Part shown: piece after piece, positions 8,657-15,696 of the stretch
Position numbering within the stretch: the stretch's first letter is position 1
Layout of the letters: each line of letters begins with the position of its first letter
Assembly: GCA_012961725.1 (NCBI GenBank)
Contig: DTYU01000239.1
Location: 1-25,769, forward strand
Direction of reading: 5' to 3'
Source: Desulfotomaculum sp.
Lineage (GTDB): Bacteria; Bacillota; Desulfotomaculia; Desulfotomaculales; Ammonificaceae
Length of the DNA stretch: 25,769 nucleotides
Notes under the pieces: generated by a model
Told to the model about the DNA's origin: nothing
Seen by the model: only the letters and a program-made list of their open reading frames with translations
Databases searched by the model: none
Program-made: the position numbers and the translations under genes

Positions 8657-8816
8657 CCACAAAAACGGGTGCATTATAAACCTCTAACAGACCGCTCAAT
8701 CTGTTTCTCGGTCAATGAGCCAAAAAATGGAGCACTGCACTCCTATTCTTAATGAAAGATATTGTTAGCAATACTGCGTAAAAAGCGTTTTTCCTGCCAT
8801 GCCAATCTTCCAGGAC

Positions 8817-10208
8817 CTATAACTCTCGTTCCATGCCGGCCATCCGGAGATGAAGGTAACGTTTGGTTTCTGCGGTCACACGGGCGCGTTCGCCCGTACG
8901 TACCCCGCCGACCCAAACAATGCCGGAACGGTCCACCACTAAGGGAAGCCTGTCTCGTAAGTAACGCGGAATCTTCCGGTCGATAAGGAACTTCTTTAGC
9001 TTCACCGGCGCAGGATACCCAAAGGGGTGAAAAACGTCACCCGCACGCCGCCGCCTGACGAAGAGCGGGGGGTGCAGGCTGTCGAAGTCCAAAACCGCCT
9101 CGCTGGGCGGCAAGGCCGCGGCGTTCACATCCCGGTCTTGCATGAACGCTTCGAGCATAAGCGACAGCTCGGGAACGACGGTCGTTCCGGGGACCTCAAG
9201 CCGGTACTGAAAATCCGGAATCTCAGCCTCCTTTTCTCGCTTCAAGAAAAGTATCTCGTACGACCGTACCGCCCGTATCCTCTGCGGAAGCGACACCTCC
9301 TTTCCTGTATCCTGGAACAGCAGGTTCAAGACCTTCTCCGTATGCAAGAAATCGAGTTCGTATGGGCTTCCCGTTACCTCCTTGAAGGCCAGCCTTACTA
9401 CCCGCCGGGCGATCGCCGGTGCAGCAGCCTGAAGTCCTTTAATCTTTAAGCCAGGACCGGCTTCATGCCGGGTAAGGTTCTCCTGGTAGACCTCTGCCGC
9501 CTCTTTAGCCATGAACTCCTCCTCTTCCCGCGCTATGGCCGCCAGGCGGCAAAGCGCCTCCACTACGGCAGGGTTGTACTCCCGTTCGAGGAGGGGGATG
9601 AGTTCATGGCGCACCCGGTTCCGCCGGTAAACCGGCTGGAGGTTCGACGCATCGACACAGGTCTTCAGCCCCTGAGCGCGGCAGTACGCTTCAATCGCCG
9701 CGCGCCGCACCTCAATAAGCGGTCTGATGTAAGGTCCGCGGACCGGAGGAACTCCTTTCAGCCCGGTCAGCCCCGTACCCCGCAAGACATTTAGGAGAAC
9801 GGTCTCTGCCTGGTCGTCGGCCTGGTGGCCGAGCACCACCCGTCTTGCGCCGATGCTATTGCGGACCGAAGCGAAAAATCGGTAGCGTACCTCCCGTGCG
9901 GCAACCTCGATAGACAGCCGCCGTTCTCTTGCGTACGCCGGAACGTCCGCCGCTTCCACCGTAACCGGCAGACGGTAGGAGGCCGCGAGCCGCTTTACAA
10001 ACTCAGCCTCGAGGGGAGCCTCTTGGCGAAGGGAGTGGTTAAGGTGCACCACGTGAAGATTCAACCGGTACTCCTCCCGCAGCCTGTACAACAGGTCAAG
10101 CAAGGCAATGGAATCCGGCCCTCCGGAAACACCAACCACTACAAGGTCTCCCGGCTGCAGCATCTTAAAACGCCGGATCGTTTCGCGTACCTGCGGCAGA
10201 ATATCCAA
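8817..10208 (-). CDS. tilS: tRNA(Ile)-lysidine synthetase
   Basis: Adds lysine to C34 of the CAU-anticodon tRNA-Ile so that it reads AUA and is charged with Ile. The PP-loop ATP pyrophosphatase motif SGGPDS is at residues 28-33, followed by HVVHLNHSLR and LGHQADDQAETVLLNVLRG, all standard for TilS, and a C-terminal domain ending near TKRYLHLRM. The frame is open to 10361, but that extension reads through an intrinsic terminator at 10317-10347, so it cannot be the normal product. The TTG at 10208 gives 463 residues, the normal size, has GGGTGG six bases upstream, and leaves the usual short lead before the PP-loop. This start is inferred. Neighbours spoIIE and ftsH match the B. subtilis order, minus hprT. 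Confidence 0.93.
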   Translation of the reverse strand: MDILPQVRETIRRFKMLQPGDLVVVGVSGGPDSIALLDLLYRLREEYRLNLHVVHLNHSLRQEAPLEAEFVKRLAASYRLPVTVEAADVPAYARERRLSIEVAAREVRYRFFASVRNSIGARRVVLGHQADDQAETVLLNVLRGTGLTGLKGVPPVRGPYIRPLIEVRRAAIEAYCRAQGLKTCVDASNLQPVYRRNRVRHELIPLLEREYNPAVVEALCRLAAIAREEEEFMAKEAAEVYQENLTRHEAGPGLKIKGLQAAAPAIARRVVRLAFKEVTGSPYELDFLHTEKVLNLLFQDTGKEVSLPQRIRAVRSYEILFLKREKEAEIPDFQYRLEVPGTTVVPELSLMLEAFMQDRDVNAAALPPSEAVLDFDSLHPPLFVRRRRAGDVFHPFGYPAPVKLKKFLIDRKIPRYLRDRLPLVVDRSGIVWVGGVRTGERARVTAETKRYLHLRMAGMEREL

Positions 10209-10316
10209 AACGCACCACCCGGTGTTAGAGTTCCACGGCAGGCTGCCATTTCCCTTTCCGCCAACGCTTTTTTGGCAAAGCTCACTCCTGCTTTGGTACC
10301 GGTAAGACAGTTTCAG

Positions 10317-10347
10317 AAAAAAACAAACCGACCGCCCCGGCCGGTTT
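10317..10347 (-). terminator. Intrinsic terminator of spoIIE
   Basis: On the minus strand a 9-bp stem (AAACCGGCC, 10347-10339; GGTCGGTTT, 10333-10325; one G-U pair) with a five-base loop is followed by one G and seven T. It lies 60-90 bases after the spoIIE stop and upstream of the tilS start, so tilS needs its own promoter or read-through. Confidence 0.85.
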
Positions 10348-10373
10348 CTCTCTTTGCTCATTTAGGTTAATCC

Positions 10374-10406
10374 CAATTCAATTTTGCATTTTGCATTGAG
10401 CCATTC
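10374..10406 (-). repeat. Short heptamer array at the spoIIE stop
   Basis: On the plus strand two exact ATTTTGC units (10381-10394) are followed by ATTGAGC and run to the base before the spoIIE stop codon. The segment TTGCATTGAGCC (10391-10402) recurs nearly unchanged at 13969-13979 and, inverted, at 16716-16727, inside other arrays of the same kind. Confidence 0.65.
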
Positions 10407-12866
10407 CTATGCCTCGACGACTTTGGCCACCACCACTGTTGCATCGTCGGGCAACGGCCCCCCTGCCGCCAGGCGGGCCCGGTTCAGCATGAAAGCCCCT
10501 ATCTTTTCCGGCTCACCGCCGCCGGCCTCCTCAAGAGCCTGCAGAAGCCATTCCTCCTTGCCGTCCTGTCCCCGGTGGGCCTCAAGCAGCCCGTCGGTCA
10601 CCAAAAGCAAGAGGTCTCCCGCTGCAAACTCCCTCTCTACTACCGCCACCTCAATCGGGTTTACAATCCCTACCGGAAGGGAGGGGATCCGGATCACCTC
10701 CGCGGTCCCGTCCCGGCGGTAAATGAACCCGGGGGCGGCACCTATTTTCACCCACTGCAGCCTCCCGGTGTAAAGGTCGATAACGGCCATGTCTACAGTG
10801 GCAAAGGTTTCTCCCGGCGAGTGCAGCAGGAGCAACGAATTGACCGTTTTTACGGCCAACTCCTCGCTGAACCCGGCCTTGATAAGCAGTTCAAGCAGCG
10901 AGACGGTGGTCGAGCTTTCCATAGCCGCTTCGGCCCCGGTGCCCATCCCGTCGCTCAATATCAATGCATACCGGCCGCCGGGCATCTCAACGCAGGCATA
11001 ACTGTCTCCCGAAACCCTTCCCTCTTTGCCGACCGTCATCGCCCCCACCGAAAGCCGGTACCGGAGGGCCGGATAAAGGGTAAACGAGCATTCCTCATCG
11101 CGCTTCCGGAGGGGGCAGCCGGTATGGGCAACGGAGTATGGCCGCCTGGCAACCTCCGAGACAAGGGGGGCGACCACCCTTTGACAATAAAGGTTTCCGG
11201 TGCACGCCTTTGTACCAACCGCGACCTCGACCCTGCCGTCCTCCCGCAGCGAGACCTGTAAGCGGTTGACCCGAAGTCTTCCGCTGCGTACCAGGTCCCA
11301 GAGTTCCGTCTCGATAGCCGCGACCTGCGTCAGCCCGTCCCCAAGCTCGCCGGCGAAATCCTGCAACACCCCGGATATGCCGCGCAACTGTTCCCCCACC
11401 ACCGCCCGGCTTTCTACCATCCGCCGGTACCAGTACCTGTTTAGCCGGTACGTTTCGTGAACGAGGGAAAGGGTTAGGGTGAGTTCTTTCAGTTTCACGC
11501 AGCGCTTTTGCAGGTATGGCGGCAAATCCCCCGGCACAAGCCTTCCTTTTCCCTCAAGCAGCGAGACGGCCTCCTGCAGGACGCCGGCCGTTTCCCTCTC
11601 CTCCCACTGCCAGCAAGTACGGCAAAGCGGGCAAGCGGCGCAAACCCGCTCTTTTGCTTCCGCTATCAAGTCAGCAGCCCGGTTTTCCATCATCGGCCGG
11701 ACGGTACCAGCCGCGCTGAAGGTTGCCGCTAATTCGTCAAGCACAGCCGCCCAGCCGCCCAGCCGGCCTACGACCAAATCGCCAAACGTCTTCATCTCCG
11801 GGGTAACGCTCTTCGCCCCGGTGACCGAAGACCGCAGGCCCGCATACCAGCGTACGGGTATCAGGAGGTAAAACGCCGTCGCCAACCCGGTCTCCGCAAC
11901 GATCTGGGATAAACCGCTTACGTCTTTAATGTAAACCGCAAGCAATACGTTTCCCAATGCAAAACCAACCACTATTCCCGCCCGGCCGAACTTCCTGAAG
12001 CTCCCGCCGAGAAAGCCGGCAAAGGCGTAGTTAGAGACTGCTTCCGGCACCACCGTATAGGCCAAGCCGGGGATCACACCTAATACCGCACCTGCCGCCG
12101 CTCCGCCGCCGCCGCCGGCGACGGCGGCCGCAAACAAGAGGCAGAGGCGCGTAAGCACCCCTTTTACGGAAACCGGACCTGCCGACAGTTCGCCGCTTCC
12201 GGCCAGCACCCCGGCGATGATCACCATCAGGCAGAAAAGCTCCTCCGCACCCAACTGCAGGCCGCGTTTTTCACGCCACGCAATGAGGCCTTGGCAAAAC
12301 AAATAAGTAAGCACACCGGCAAAGGCCGCCTCAAAGAAGATGCTCACGTAGGCGTAGGAGGTCGGACTGTCAAAGGCTAAAAAGGCCGTCTTGGTGACTA
12401 CGGCGGCCACCGCTACCAGACCGGGTGCGCCCAAAGGCTTTTCGAGCAGTTCTTTCGGAGCAAGACGTACCAGGAAAAGCGTTACAAGGGTGGCGGCTAA
12501 TCCAGCAAACAGCGCAGCGCCCTTCAGGACTAAAGCCTCACCTGCCAGCACGGAGAGCCAGACGGGCCACACCCGGCCGCCGTAGCTCAGGGTCGTTGCC
12601 ACGGCAAAAGCCGGCCCGAAGGGGACGAGCGTGCCGAGCAAGACAGCCCGCCCTAAAAAGAAACCGATCACGTAAAGCGCCAAACCCTTGCGGTGTTCTT
12701 TGATTTCCTGAAACAACAGGGAGAACCGGTAGCCCGACGAGGCCTCGCGCCGCCTTTTATAGGATCTCCTTTTTCCTTCTTCATCTATGCCCCGTAGTTC
12801 GCGGCCCGCACGGCCCCTTTTCTGCCGGTACGGATAAACCTCCACCTTCTCCCACAATAGGACCAC
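10407..12866 (-). CDS. spoIIE: Stage II sporulation protein E (PP2C-type phosphatase)
   Basis: Polytopic septal phosphatase that dephosphorylates SpoIIAA, activates sigma-F in the forespore, and helps build the asymmetric septum. The 819 residues match the family. Order: a basic N-terminal tail (about 1-60), many membrane helices (about 62-345), a linker with a Cys cluster CAACPLCRTCW (409-419), and a C-terminal PP2C domain with metal-binding aspartates in VSGDSY (D621), LILSDGMGTG (D639), LVTDGLLE and LPDDATVV. The GTG at 12866 is the longest start; its ribosome site is poor and an inner start a few codons later is possible. A candidate Spo0A-controlled promoter lies just upstream, partly in the end of ppx. 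The terminator at 10317-10347 ends the unit. Confidence 0.96.
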   Translation of the reverse strand: MVLLWEKVEVYPYRQKRGRAGRELRGIDEEGKRRSYKRRREASSGYRFSLLFQEIKEHRKGLALYVIGFFLGRAVLLGTLVPFGPAFAVATTLSYGGRVWPVWLSVLAGEALVLKGAALFAGLAATLVTLFLVRLAPKELLEKPLGAPGLVAVAAVVTKTAFLAFDSPTSYAYVSIFFEAAFAGVLTYLFCQGLIAWREKRGLQLGAEELFCLMVIIAGVLAGSGELSAGPVSVKGVLTRLCLLFAAAVAGGGGGAAAGAVLGVIPGLAYTVVPEAVSNYAFAGFLGGSFRKFGRAGIVVGFALGNVLLAVYIKDVSGLSQIVAETGLATAFYLLIPVRWYAGLRSSVTGAKSVTPEMKTFGDLVVGRLGGWAAVLDELAATFSAAGTVRPMMENRAADLIAEAKERVCAACPLCRTCWQWEERETAGVLQEAVSLLEGKGRLVPGDLPPYLQKRCVKLKELTLTLSLVHETYRLNRYWYRRMVESRAVVGEQLRGISGVLQDFAGELGDGLTQVAAIETELWDLVRSGRLRVNRLQVSLREDGRVEVAVGTKACTGNLYCQRVVAPLVSEVARRPYSVAHTGCPLRKRDEECSFTLYPALRYRLSVGAMTVGKEGRVSGDSYACVEMPGGRYALILSDGMGTGAEAAMESSTTVSLLELLIKAGFSEELAVKTVNSLLLLHSPGETFATVDMAVIDLYTGRLQWVKIGAAPGFIYRRDGTAEVIRIPSLPVGIVNPIEVAVVEREFAAGDLLLLVTDGLLEAHRGQDGKEEWLLQALEEAGGGEPEKIGAFMLNRARLAAGGPLPDDATVVVAKVVEA

Positions 12867-12877
12867 CCCCGCTTACA

Positions 12878-12944
12878 ATTATAACTAAACGGGGATGGCA
12901 AGTTCTGTCGTATTTGCTATTTAAAGGTATATTTTCTTTCGACA
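12878..12944 (-). promoter_or_regulatory. Candidate Spo0A-dependent promoter of spoIIE
   Basis: On the minus strand a perfect TATAAT (12878-12883) stands 12 bases before the spoIIE GTG. The -35 position (12901-12906, AGAACT) is poor, as in activator-dependent promoters. A 0A-box-like TGTCGTA (12906-12912, plus strand) overlaps it and a perfect TGTCGAA lies upstream (12938-12944, minus strand) inside the last codons of ppx. In B. subtilis spoIIE is transcribed by sigma-A RNA polymerase with Spo0A~P. The assignment here is inference from position and motif. Confidence 0.5.
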
Positions 12945-13813
12945 ACACCTGCGGCTTGGCACGCTATCCCGTAGAGGAGGTCGTGCTCACTGACCGTAAG
13001 TCCGGGAGCCCCGGTGTTTTTCAGCAATCCCATTACAATATGCGCCCCGGCAAGGATAATGTCCGCGCGCTCTGGCTGGAGTCCGCGCACCCGCTTCAGT
13101 TCCTCAAGGGAGAGCCCGGTAAAACGGAAAATGAGCGTACGCACTTCTTCTGCAGAAAGCCGATAACCGTGGACTAAGTCTGGCTCGTAATCAGCAAGCC
13201 CCAGCGCTACCGCCGTCAGTGTGGTGATAGTCCCCCCGGTACCAAAAAGCCTCCGGCCGGAAATCAGTTTGCAGATAGGGCCGAGGCAGCTTTCCACAAC
13301 CTCAAAACCGGCCTTTTGTTCCGTCAGCCGGACCGCTCCGAGCGGAAGGCTGCGCGCAACAAGGCGCTCATTTTCAACCCAGATGATTTCCGTGCTCCCC
13401 CCGCCGACATCCACGACCGCGGCCTCTTCCGGATTGAAGTCAATACCTGTAAGAACGCCCGCAAAGGTGTAATATGCCTCTTCGGTGCCGGAAAGCACGC
13501 GCATCTCCAGCCCCGTTGCCCGGTTAACCAGCACCAAAAAATCCTCCCGGTTCTGCGCCTCACGCACTGCACAGGTCGCGACAAGCAGGACCGTCTTACC
13601 GCCCATCTCCCGGGCATGCCGCCAAAAGCCCGCCACCGCTGCCGCAGTCCTGGCCATCGCCTTTTCAGCAAGCCTTCCCGTGACCGCAACCCCTTCGCCT
13701 AACCGGGTGGTTTTAAGCGCCGCTTCAACCCGGCCGACCACGCCATCCCGGCTGATGTCGGCAAGAAGGTAACGTGTCGAGTTGGTGCCTGTTTCGATGA
13801 CGGCTACCCGCAT
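12917..13813 (-). CDS. Ppx/GppA family phosphatase
   Basis: Exopolyphosphatase / pppGpp phosphohydrolase family, a sugar-kinase/actin-fold enzyme. The N-terminal phosphate-binding motif VIETGTNSTRYLLADI and the second motif VVDVGGGSTEIIWV are present, with ATCAVREAQN between them. The protein has 298 residues, the short two-domain form common in Clostridia, without the long C-terminal domain of E. coli Ppx. The frame is open to TTG 13840, but AAAGGGAG seven bases before ATG 13813 places the start there. Whether the substrate is polyphosphate or pppGpp cannot be told from sequence. It precedes spoIIE by 50 bases and occupies, with hisG, the place where B. subtilis has yabR. Confidence 0.9.
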   Translation of the reverse strand: MRVAVIETGTNSTRYLLADISRDGVVGRVEAALKTTRLGEGVAVTGRLAEKAMARTAAAVAGFWRHAREMGGKTVLLVATCAVREAQNREDFLVLVNRATGLEMRVLSGTEEAYYTFAGVLTGIDFNPEEAAVVDVGGGSTEIIWVENERLVARSLPLGAVRLTEQKAGFEVVESCLGPICKLISGRRLFGTGGTITTLTAVALGLADYEPDLVHGYRLSAEEVRTLIFRFTGLSLEELKRVRGLQPERADIILAGAHIVMGLLKNTGAPGLTVSEHDLLYGIACQAAGVVERKYTFK

Positions 13814-13868
13814 AACAAAACTCCCTTTAAAATAGTTCAAGCTAATACTGACTAAACCTCTGAGGTCC

Positions 13869-13980
13869 GTTCGACGTTCGAGGTTCGACGTTTAGGAGTC
13901 AGAACCCAGAATGATTGTTTGATTTTCGTTTGTAACATTCCGCATTCTTCAATCCACATTCTGCATTCTGCACTGAGCCA
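13869..13980 (+). repeat. Degenerate heptamer array between ppx and hisG (16 units in register)
   Basis: From 13869 to 13980 the sequence divides without a gap into sixteen 7-base units. The unit drifts along the array: GTTCGAC-type at the left, AGTCAGA-type next, less regular T-rich units, then TCTGCAT-type, ending in TGAGCCA. The left end shares a 15-base stretch with an array at 25441-25455 (opposite strand) and the middle shares AGGAGTCAGAAC with the array at 5946. No gene was seen between 13814 and 14111 apart from the hisG promoter. Confidence 0.8.
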
Positions 13981-14019
13981 TCGCGCTTAATTGCCCCAAA
14001 AAAACCTTGATTACGCCCC

Positions 14020-14048
14020 TTGACCGGCGGCTCCCCCCCCTGTATGAT
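14020..14048 (+). promoter_or_regulatory. Sigma-A type promoter of hisG
   Basis: TTGACC (14020-14025), a 17-base spacer, then TATGAT (14043-14048): five of six matches in each hexamer at ideal spacing, 63 bases before the hisG start. The spacer contains an uninterrupted run of eight C (14033-14040). The leader is too short for a T-box; a small TCCC/GGGA hairpin (14091-14102) touches the ribosome binding site. Confidence 0.75.
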
Positions 14049-14111
14049 AAAGGCTGTACCAGGCGAATACACGCCACAAACTTCTCGTAATCCCTGTAGG
14101 GAGAGGATAAG

Positions 14112-14984
14112 TTGAAACTGCGTCTGGGCCTCCCAAAAGGCAGCCTGCAAGAGGCCACTTTCCAGCTCTTTAGACGAGCAGGCTACCACATCTCCGCAAG
14201 CGGGCGTTCATATTATCCCTCCATCGACGACCCCGAAATCGAGGTTATCCTGATGCGGGCGCAAGAGATACCCCGTTATGTATCCGAAGGGGTCCTCGAC
14301 GCCGGTTTGAGCGGTTACGACTGGATCCAGGAAAATGAGGCCCGGGTGATAGAGGTTGCGGAGCTCGTTTACGCCAAGCAGTCAAACCGCCCTGTCAAAC
14401 TGGTCTTGGCGGTGGCGCAGGATAGTAACATCCGGAGCGTATCCGACCTCCGGAGCAAACGCATCGCCACCGAGTTCGTTCGCCTTACCCAGCGGTATCT
14501 TGCTTCCCACGGTGTTACCGCAAACGTCGAGTTTTCGTATGGCGCCACCGAGGTCAAGGTCCCGGAGGTCGTTGATGCCATTGTCGACCTGACCGAAACC
14601 GGCAGTTCGCTGAAGGCTCACAACCTAAAGGTGCTCGCTACAATCCTTGAATCAACACCAAGGTTGCACGCCAACCCCGCGTCTTGGGCAGAGTCCTGGA
14701 AACGTGCGAAATTGGAAAGACTCGCCCTTTTACTCAAAGGAGCCCTCGCAGCCTATGCAAAAGTAGGGCTGAAAATGAACGTTCCGAGCAGCAAGCTCGA
14801 AAAGGTGCTCAAGATCTTACCGGCAATGAAGCACCCGACCGTATCTCCCCTATATAACGACAGCGGCTGGGTAGCCTTAGAGGTAGTGATCGACGAGCAC
14901 CGGGTAAGGGAGCTGATCCCCGCACTCAAAGAGGCAGGTGCACAGGATATAATCGAATACCCCCTCAATAAAGTAATCCCGTAG
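14112..14984 (+). CDS. hisG: ATP phosphoribosyltransferase, long form
   Basis: First and committed step of histidine synthesis: ATP + PRPP to phosphoribosyl-ATP. The 290 residues correspond to the long form with a C-terminal ACT-like regulatory domain (about 215-290), which binds histidine and needs no HisZ. Landmarks: N-terminal KLRLGLPKGSLQEATFQLF and the PRPP-binding loop DAIVDLTETGSSLKAHNL. The start is TTG 14112, five bases after GGGAGAGG. The gene stands alone, opposite in direction to its neighbours, with its own strong promoter and no other his gene nearby. It converges on the divIC-like gene over a hairpin that may terminate both. Confidence 0.95.
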   Translation: MKLRLGLPKGSLQEATFQLFRRAGYHISASGRSYYPSIDDPEIEVILMRAQEIPRYVSEGVLDAGLSGYDWIQENEARVIEVAELVYAKQSNRPVKLVLAVAQDSNIRSVSDLRSKRIATEFVRLTQRYLASHGVTANVEFSYGATEVKVPEVVDAIVDLTETGSSLKAHNLKVLATILESTPRLHANPASWAESWKRAKLERLALLLKGALAAYAKVGLKMNVPSSKLEKVLKILPAMKHPTVSPLYNDSGWVALEVVIDEHRVRELIPALKEAGAQDIIEYPLNKVIP

Positions 14985-15000
14985 GGAATTCCGGAATTCC

Positions 15001-15057
15001 GGGGACACCATACTGAAGTATATGAGTGTATTTTTCATAATTTAGTATGGTGTCCCC
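15001..15057. repeat. REP-like imperfect hairpin with 14-bp perfect arms, possible bidirectional terminator
   Basis: GGGGACACCATACT (15001-15014) is perfectly repeated in inverted form at 15044-15057, with a 29-base AT-rich centre holding a further TATGA/TCATA pairing. Two tandem GGAATTCC palindromes precede it (14985-15000), and a 14-base direct repeat TGTCCCCCTAATTT overlaps and follows it (15051-15064 and 15065-15078). The convergent hisG and divIC-like genes end on either side, so it could stop both. The arm resembles hairpins that I associate with Y1 (IS200-like/RAYT) transposases; no transposase gene is present here. Confidence 0.65.
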
Positions 15058-15071
15058 CTAATTTTGTCCCC

Positions 15072-15458
15072 CTAATTTCTCCTGTCTCCTGAACTTCGAA
15101 CCTCGCACCTCGAACCTTCCGACTTCTGACTGCCGACTTCCGACTTCTGAATTATCACCGGGACTTCGCCAGGTTTGACCAGGCCTAAACCGTCCCGCGC
15201 CAAGGATTCCACGTAGGCGTCCGACTGAAGGAGGCGGACCTGTTCCCAGAGCAATCTGTTGTGCGCCTTAACGGCATCCAGCTCTTCCTTTGCCTGTACT
15301 ACGCTTCGCTCGAGTGCACGGAGACGGGCAAACTGTCCTCCCACCAGGACAAGCAGGTATACCAGCAAGAACAAAAACAAAACCGTTGCCAACCGGGAGG
15401 GATTGATACGAACTCTGCCCGGCCTGTGCTTTTCCTCAAGCGGTGCCCTCAGCGTCAT
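15072..15458 (-). CDS. divIC: Septum formation initiator family protein (DivIC/FtsB-like)
   Basis: Small bitopic division protein of the FtsL/DivIB/DivIC subcomplex. In 128 residues: a basic cytoplasmic N-terminus, one membrane helix (about 23-42, LATVLFLFLLVYLLVLVGG), a coiled coil (about 44-80, ALERSVVQAKEELDAVKAHNRLLWEQVRLL) and the short block SDAYVESLARDGLGLVKPGE typical of the family. GAGGAGG nine bases before the ATG fixes the start, within the 3' end of the upstream HTH gene (23-base overlap). The last 25 or so residues (after VPVII) are translated from a heptamer repeat array and look foreign, with KSEVGSQKSEG echoing the 7-base unit. Gene order, between yabQ and spoIIE, supports DivIC. 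Confidence 0.88.
   Translation of the reverse strand: MTLRAPLEEKHRPGRVRINPSRLATVLFLFLLVYLLVLVGGQFARLRALERSVVQAKEELDAVKAHNRLLWEQVRLLQSDAYVESLARDGLGLVKPGEVPVIIQKSEVGSQKSEGSRCEVRSSGDRRN
15078..15154 (-). repeat. Degenerate heptamer array inside the 3' end of the divIC-like gene (11 units)
   Basis: Eleven 7-base units run in register on the plus strand: TCTCCTG twice, then AACCTCG-type, then CGACTTC-type units. The whole array lies within the open frame of the divIC-like gene, which has no stop until 15072. It directly follows the REP-like hairpin and its 14-base duplication. Confidence 0.82.
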
Positions 15459-15678
15459 CTGCCGGTTCCTCCTCCTCAGGCAGTAACAACCCTCCCGGCA
15501 AAACGATAACCACCTCGTACCCTTTCTGGCGTGCCCGGTTAAAGAGAGTGGCCACGCTTGAAGGGCTCAGTTTAAGACGGCGGGCGATAGCGTCAGCCGA
15601 ATAGCCCGTTTCTTTAAGGACCACCACCTGACGCTCACGAAAACTGAGCTTCTCTACACCCCTAATCTCGACCTTCAA
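15436..15678 (-). CDS. Small HTH DNA-binding protein (sigma-70 region 4 / LuxR-like)
   Basis: A protein of 80 residues. The segment LSFRERQVVVLKETGYSADAIARRLKLSPSSVATLFNRARQKGYEVV forms a helix-turn-helix of the kind seen in sigma region 4 and LuxR-type regulators: the phrase LSFRERQVV leads, the turn lies at GYSADAIA, and the recognition helix at SPSSVATLFNRA. The tail is acidic (PEEEEPADDAEGTA). The frame opens at GTG 15687, but AAAGG (15687-15691) overlaps it and is eight bases from TTG 15678, which I prefer. It overlaps the divIC start by 23 bases, so the two are probably translationally coupled. I do not recognise a named B. subtilis equivalent. A cluster of DnaA-box-like sites lies just upstream. 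Its target genes are unknown. Confidence 0.75.
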   Translation of the reverse strand: MKVEIRGVEKLSFRERQVVVLKETGYSADAIARRLKLSPSSVATLFNRARQKGYEVVIVLPGGLLLPEEEEPADDAEGTA

Positions 15679-15696
15679 ACCAGTCACCTTTAAGTG

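Noticed and set aside
10209..10361. 51-residue N-terminal extension of tilS
   Set aside because: Reads through the spoIIE terminator stem and T tract; no ribosome site at its start, and TilS of normal size begins at 10208.
14049..14111. T-box or histidine attenuator leader before hisG
   Set aside because: Only about 55 bases lie between the predicted start of transcription and the start codon, with no His codon run and no T-box sequence.
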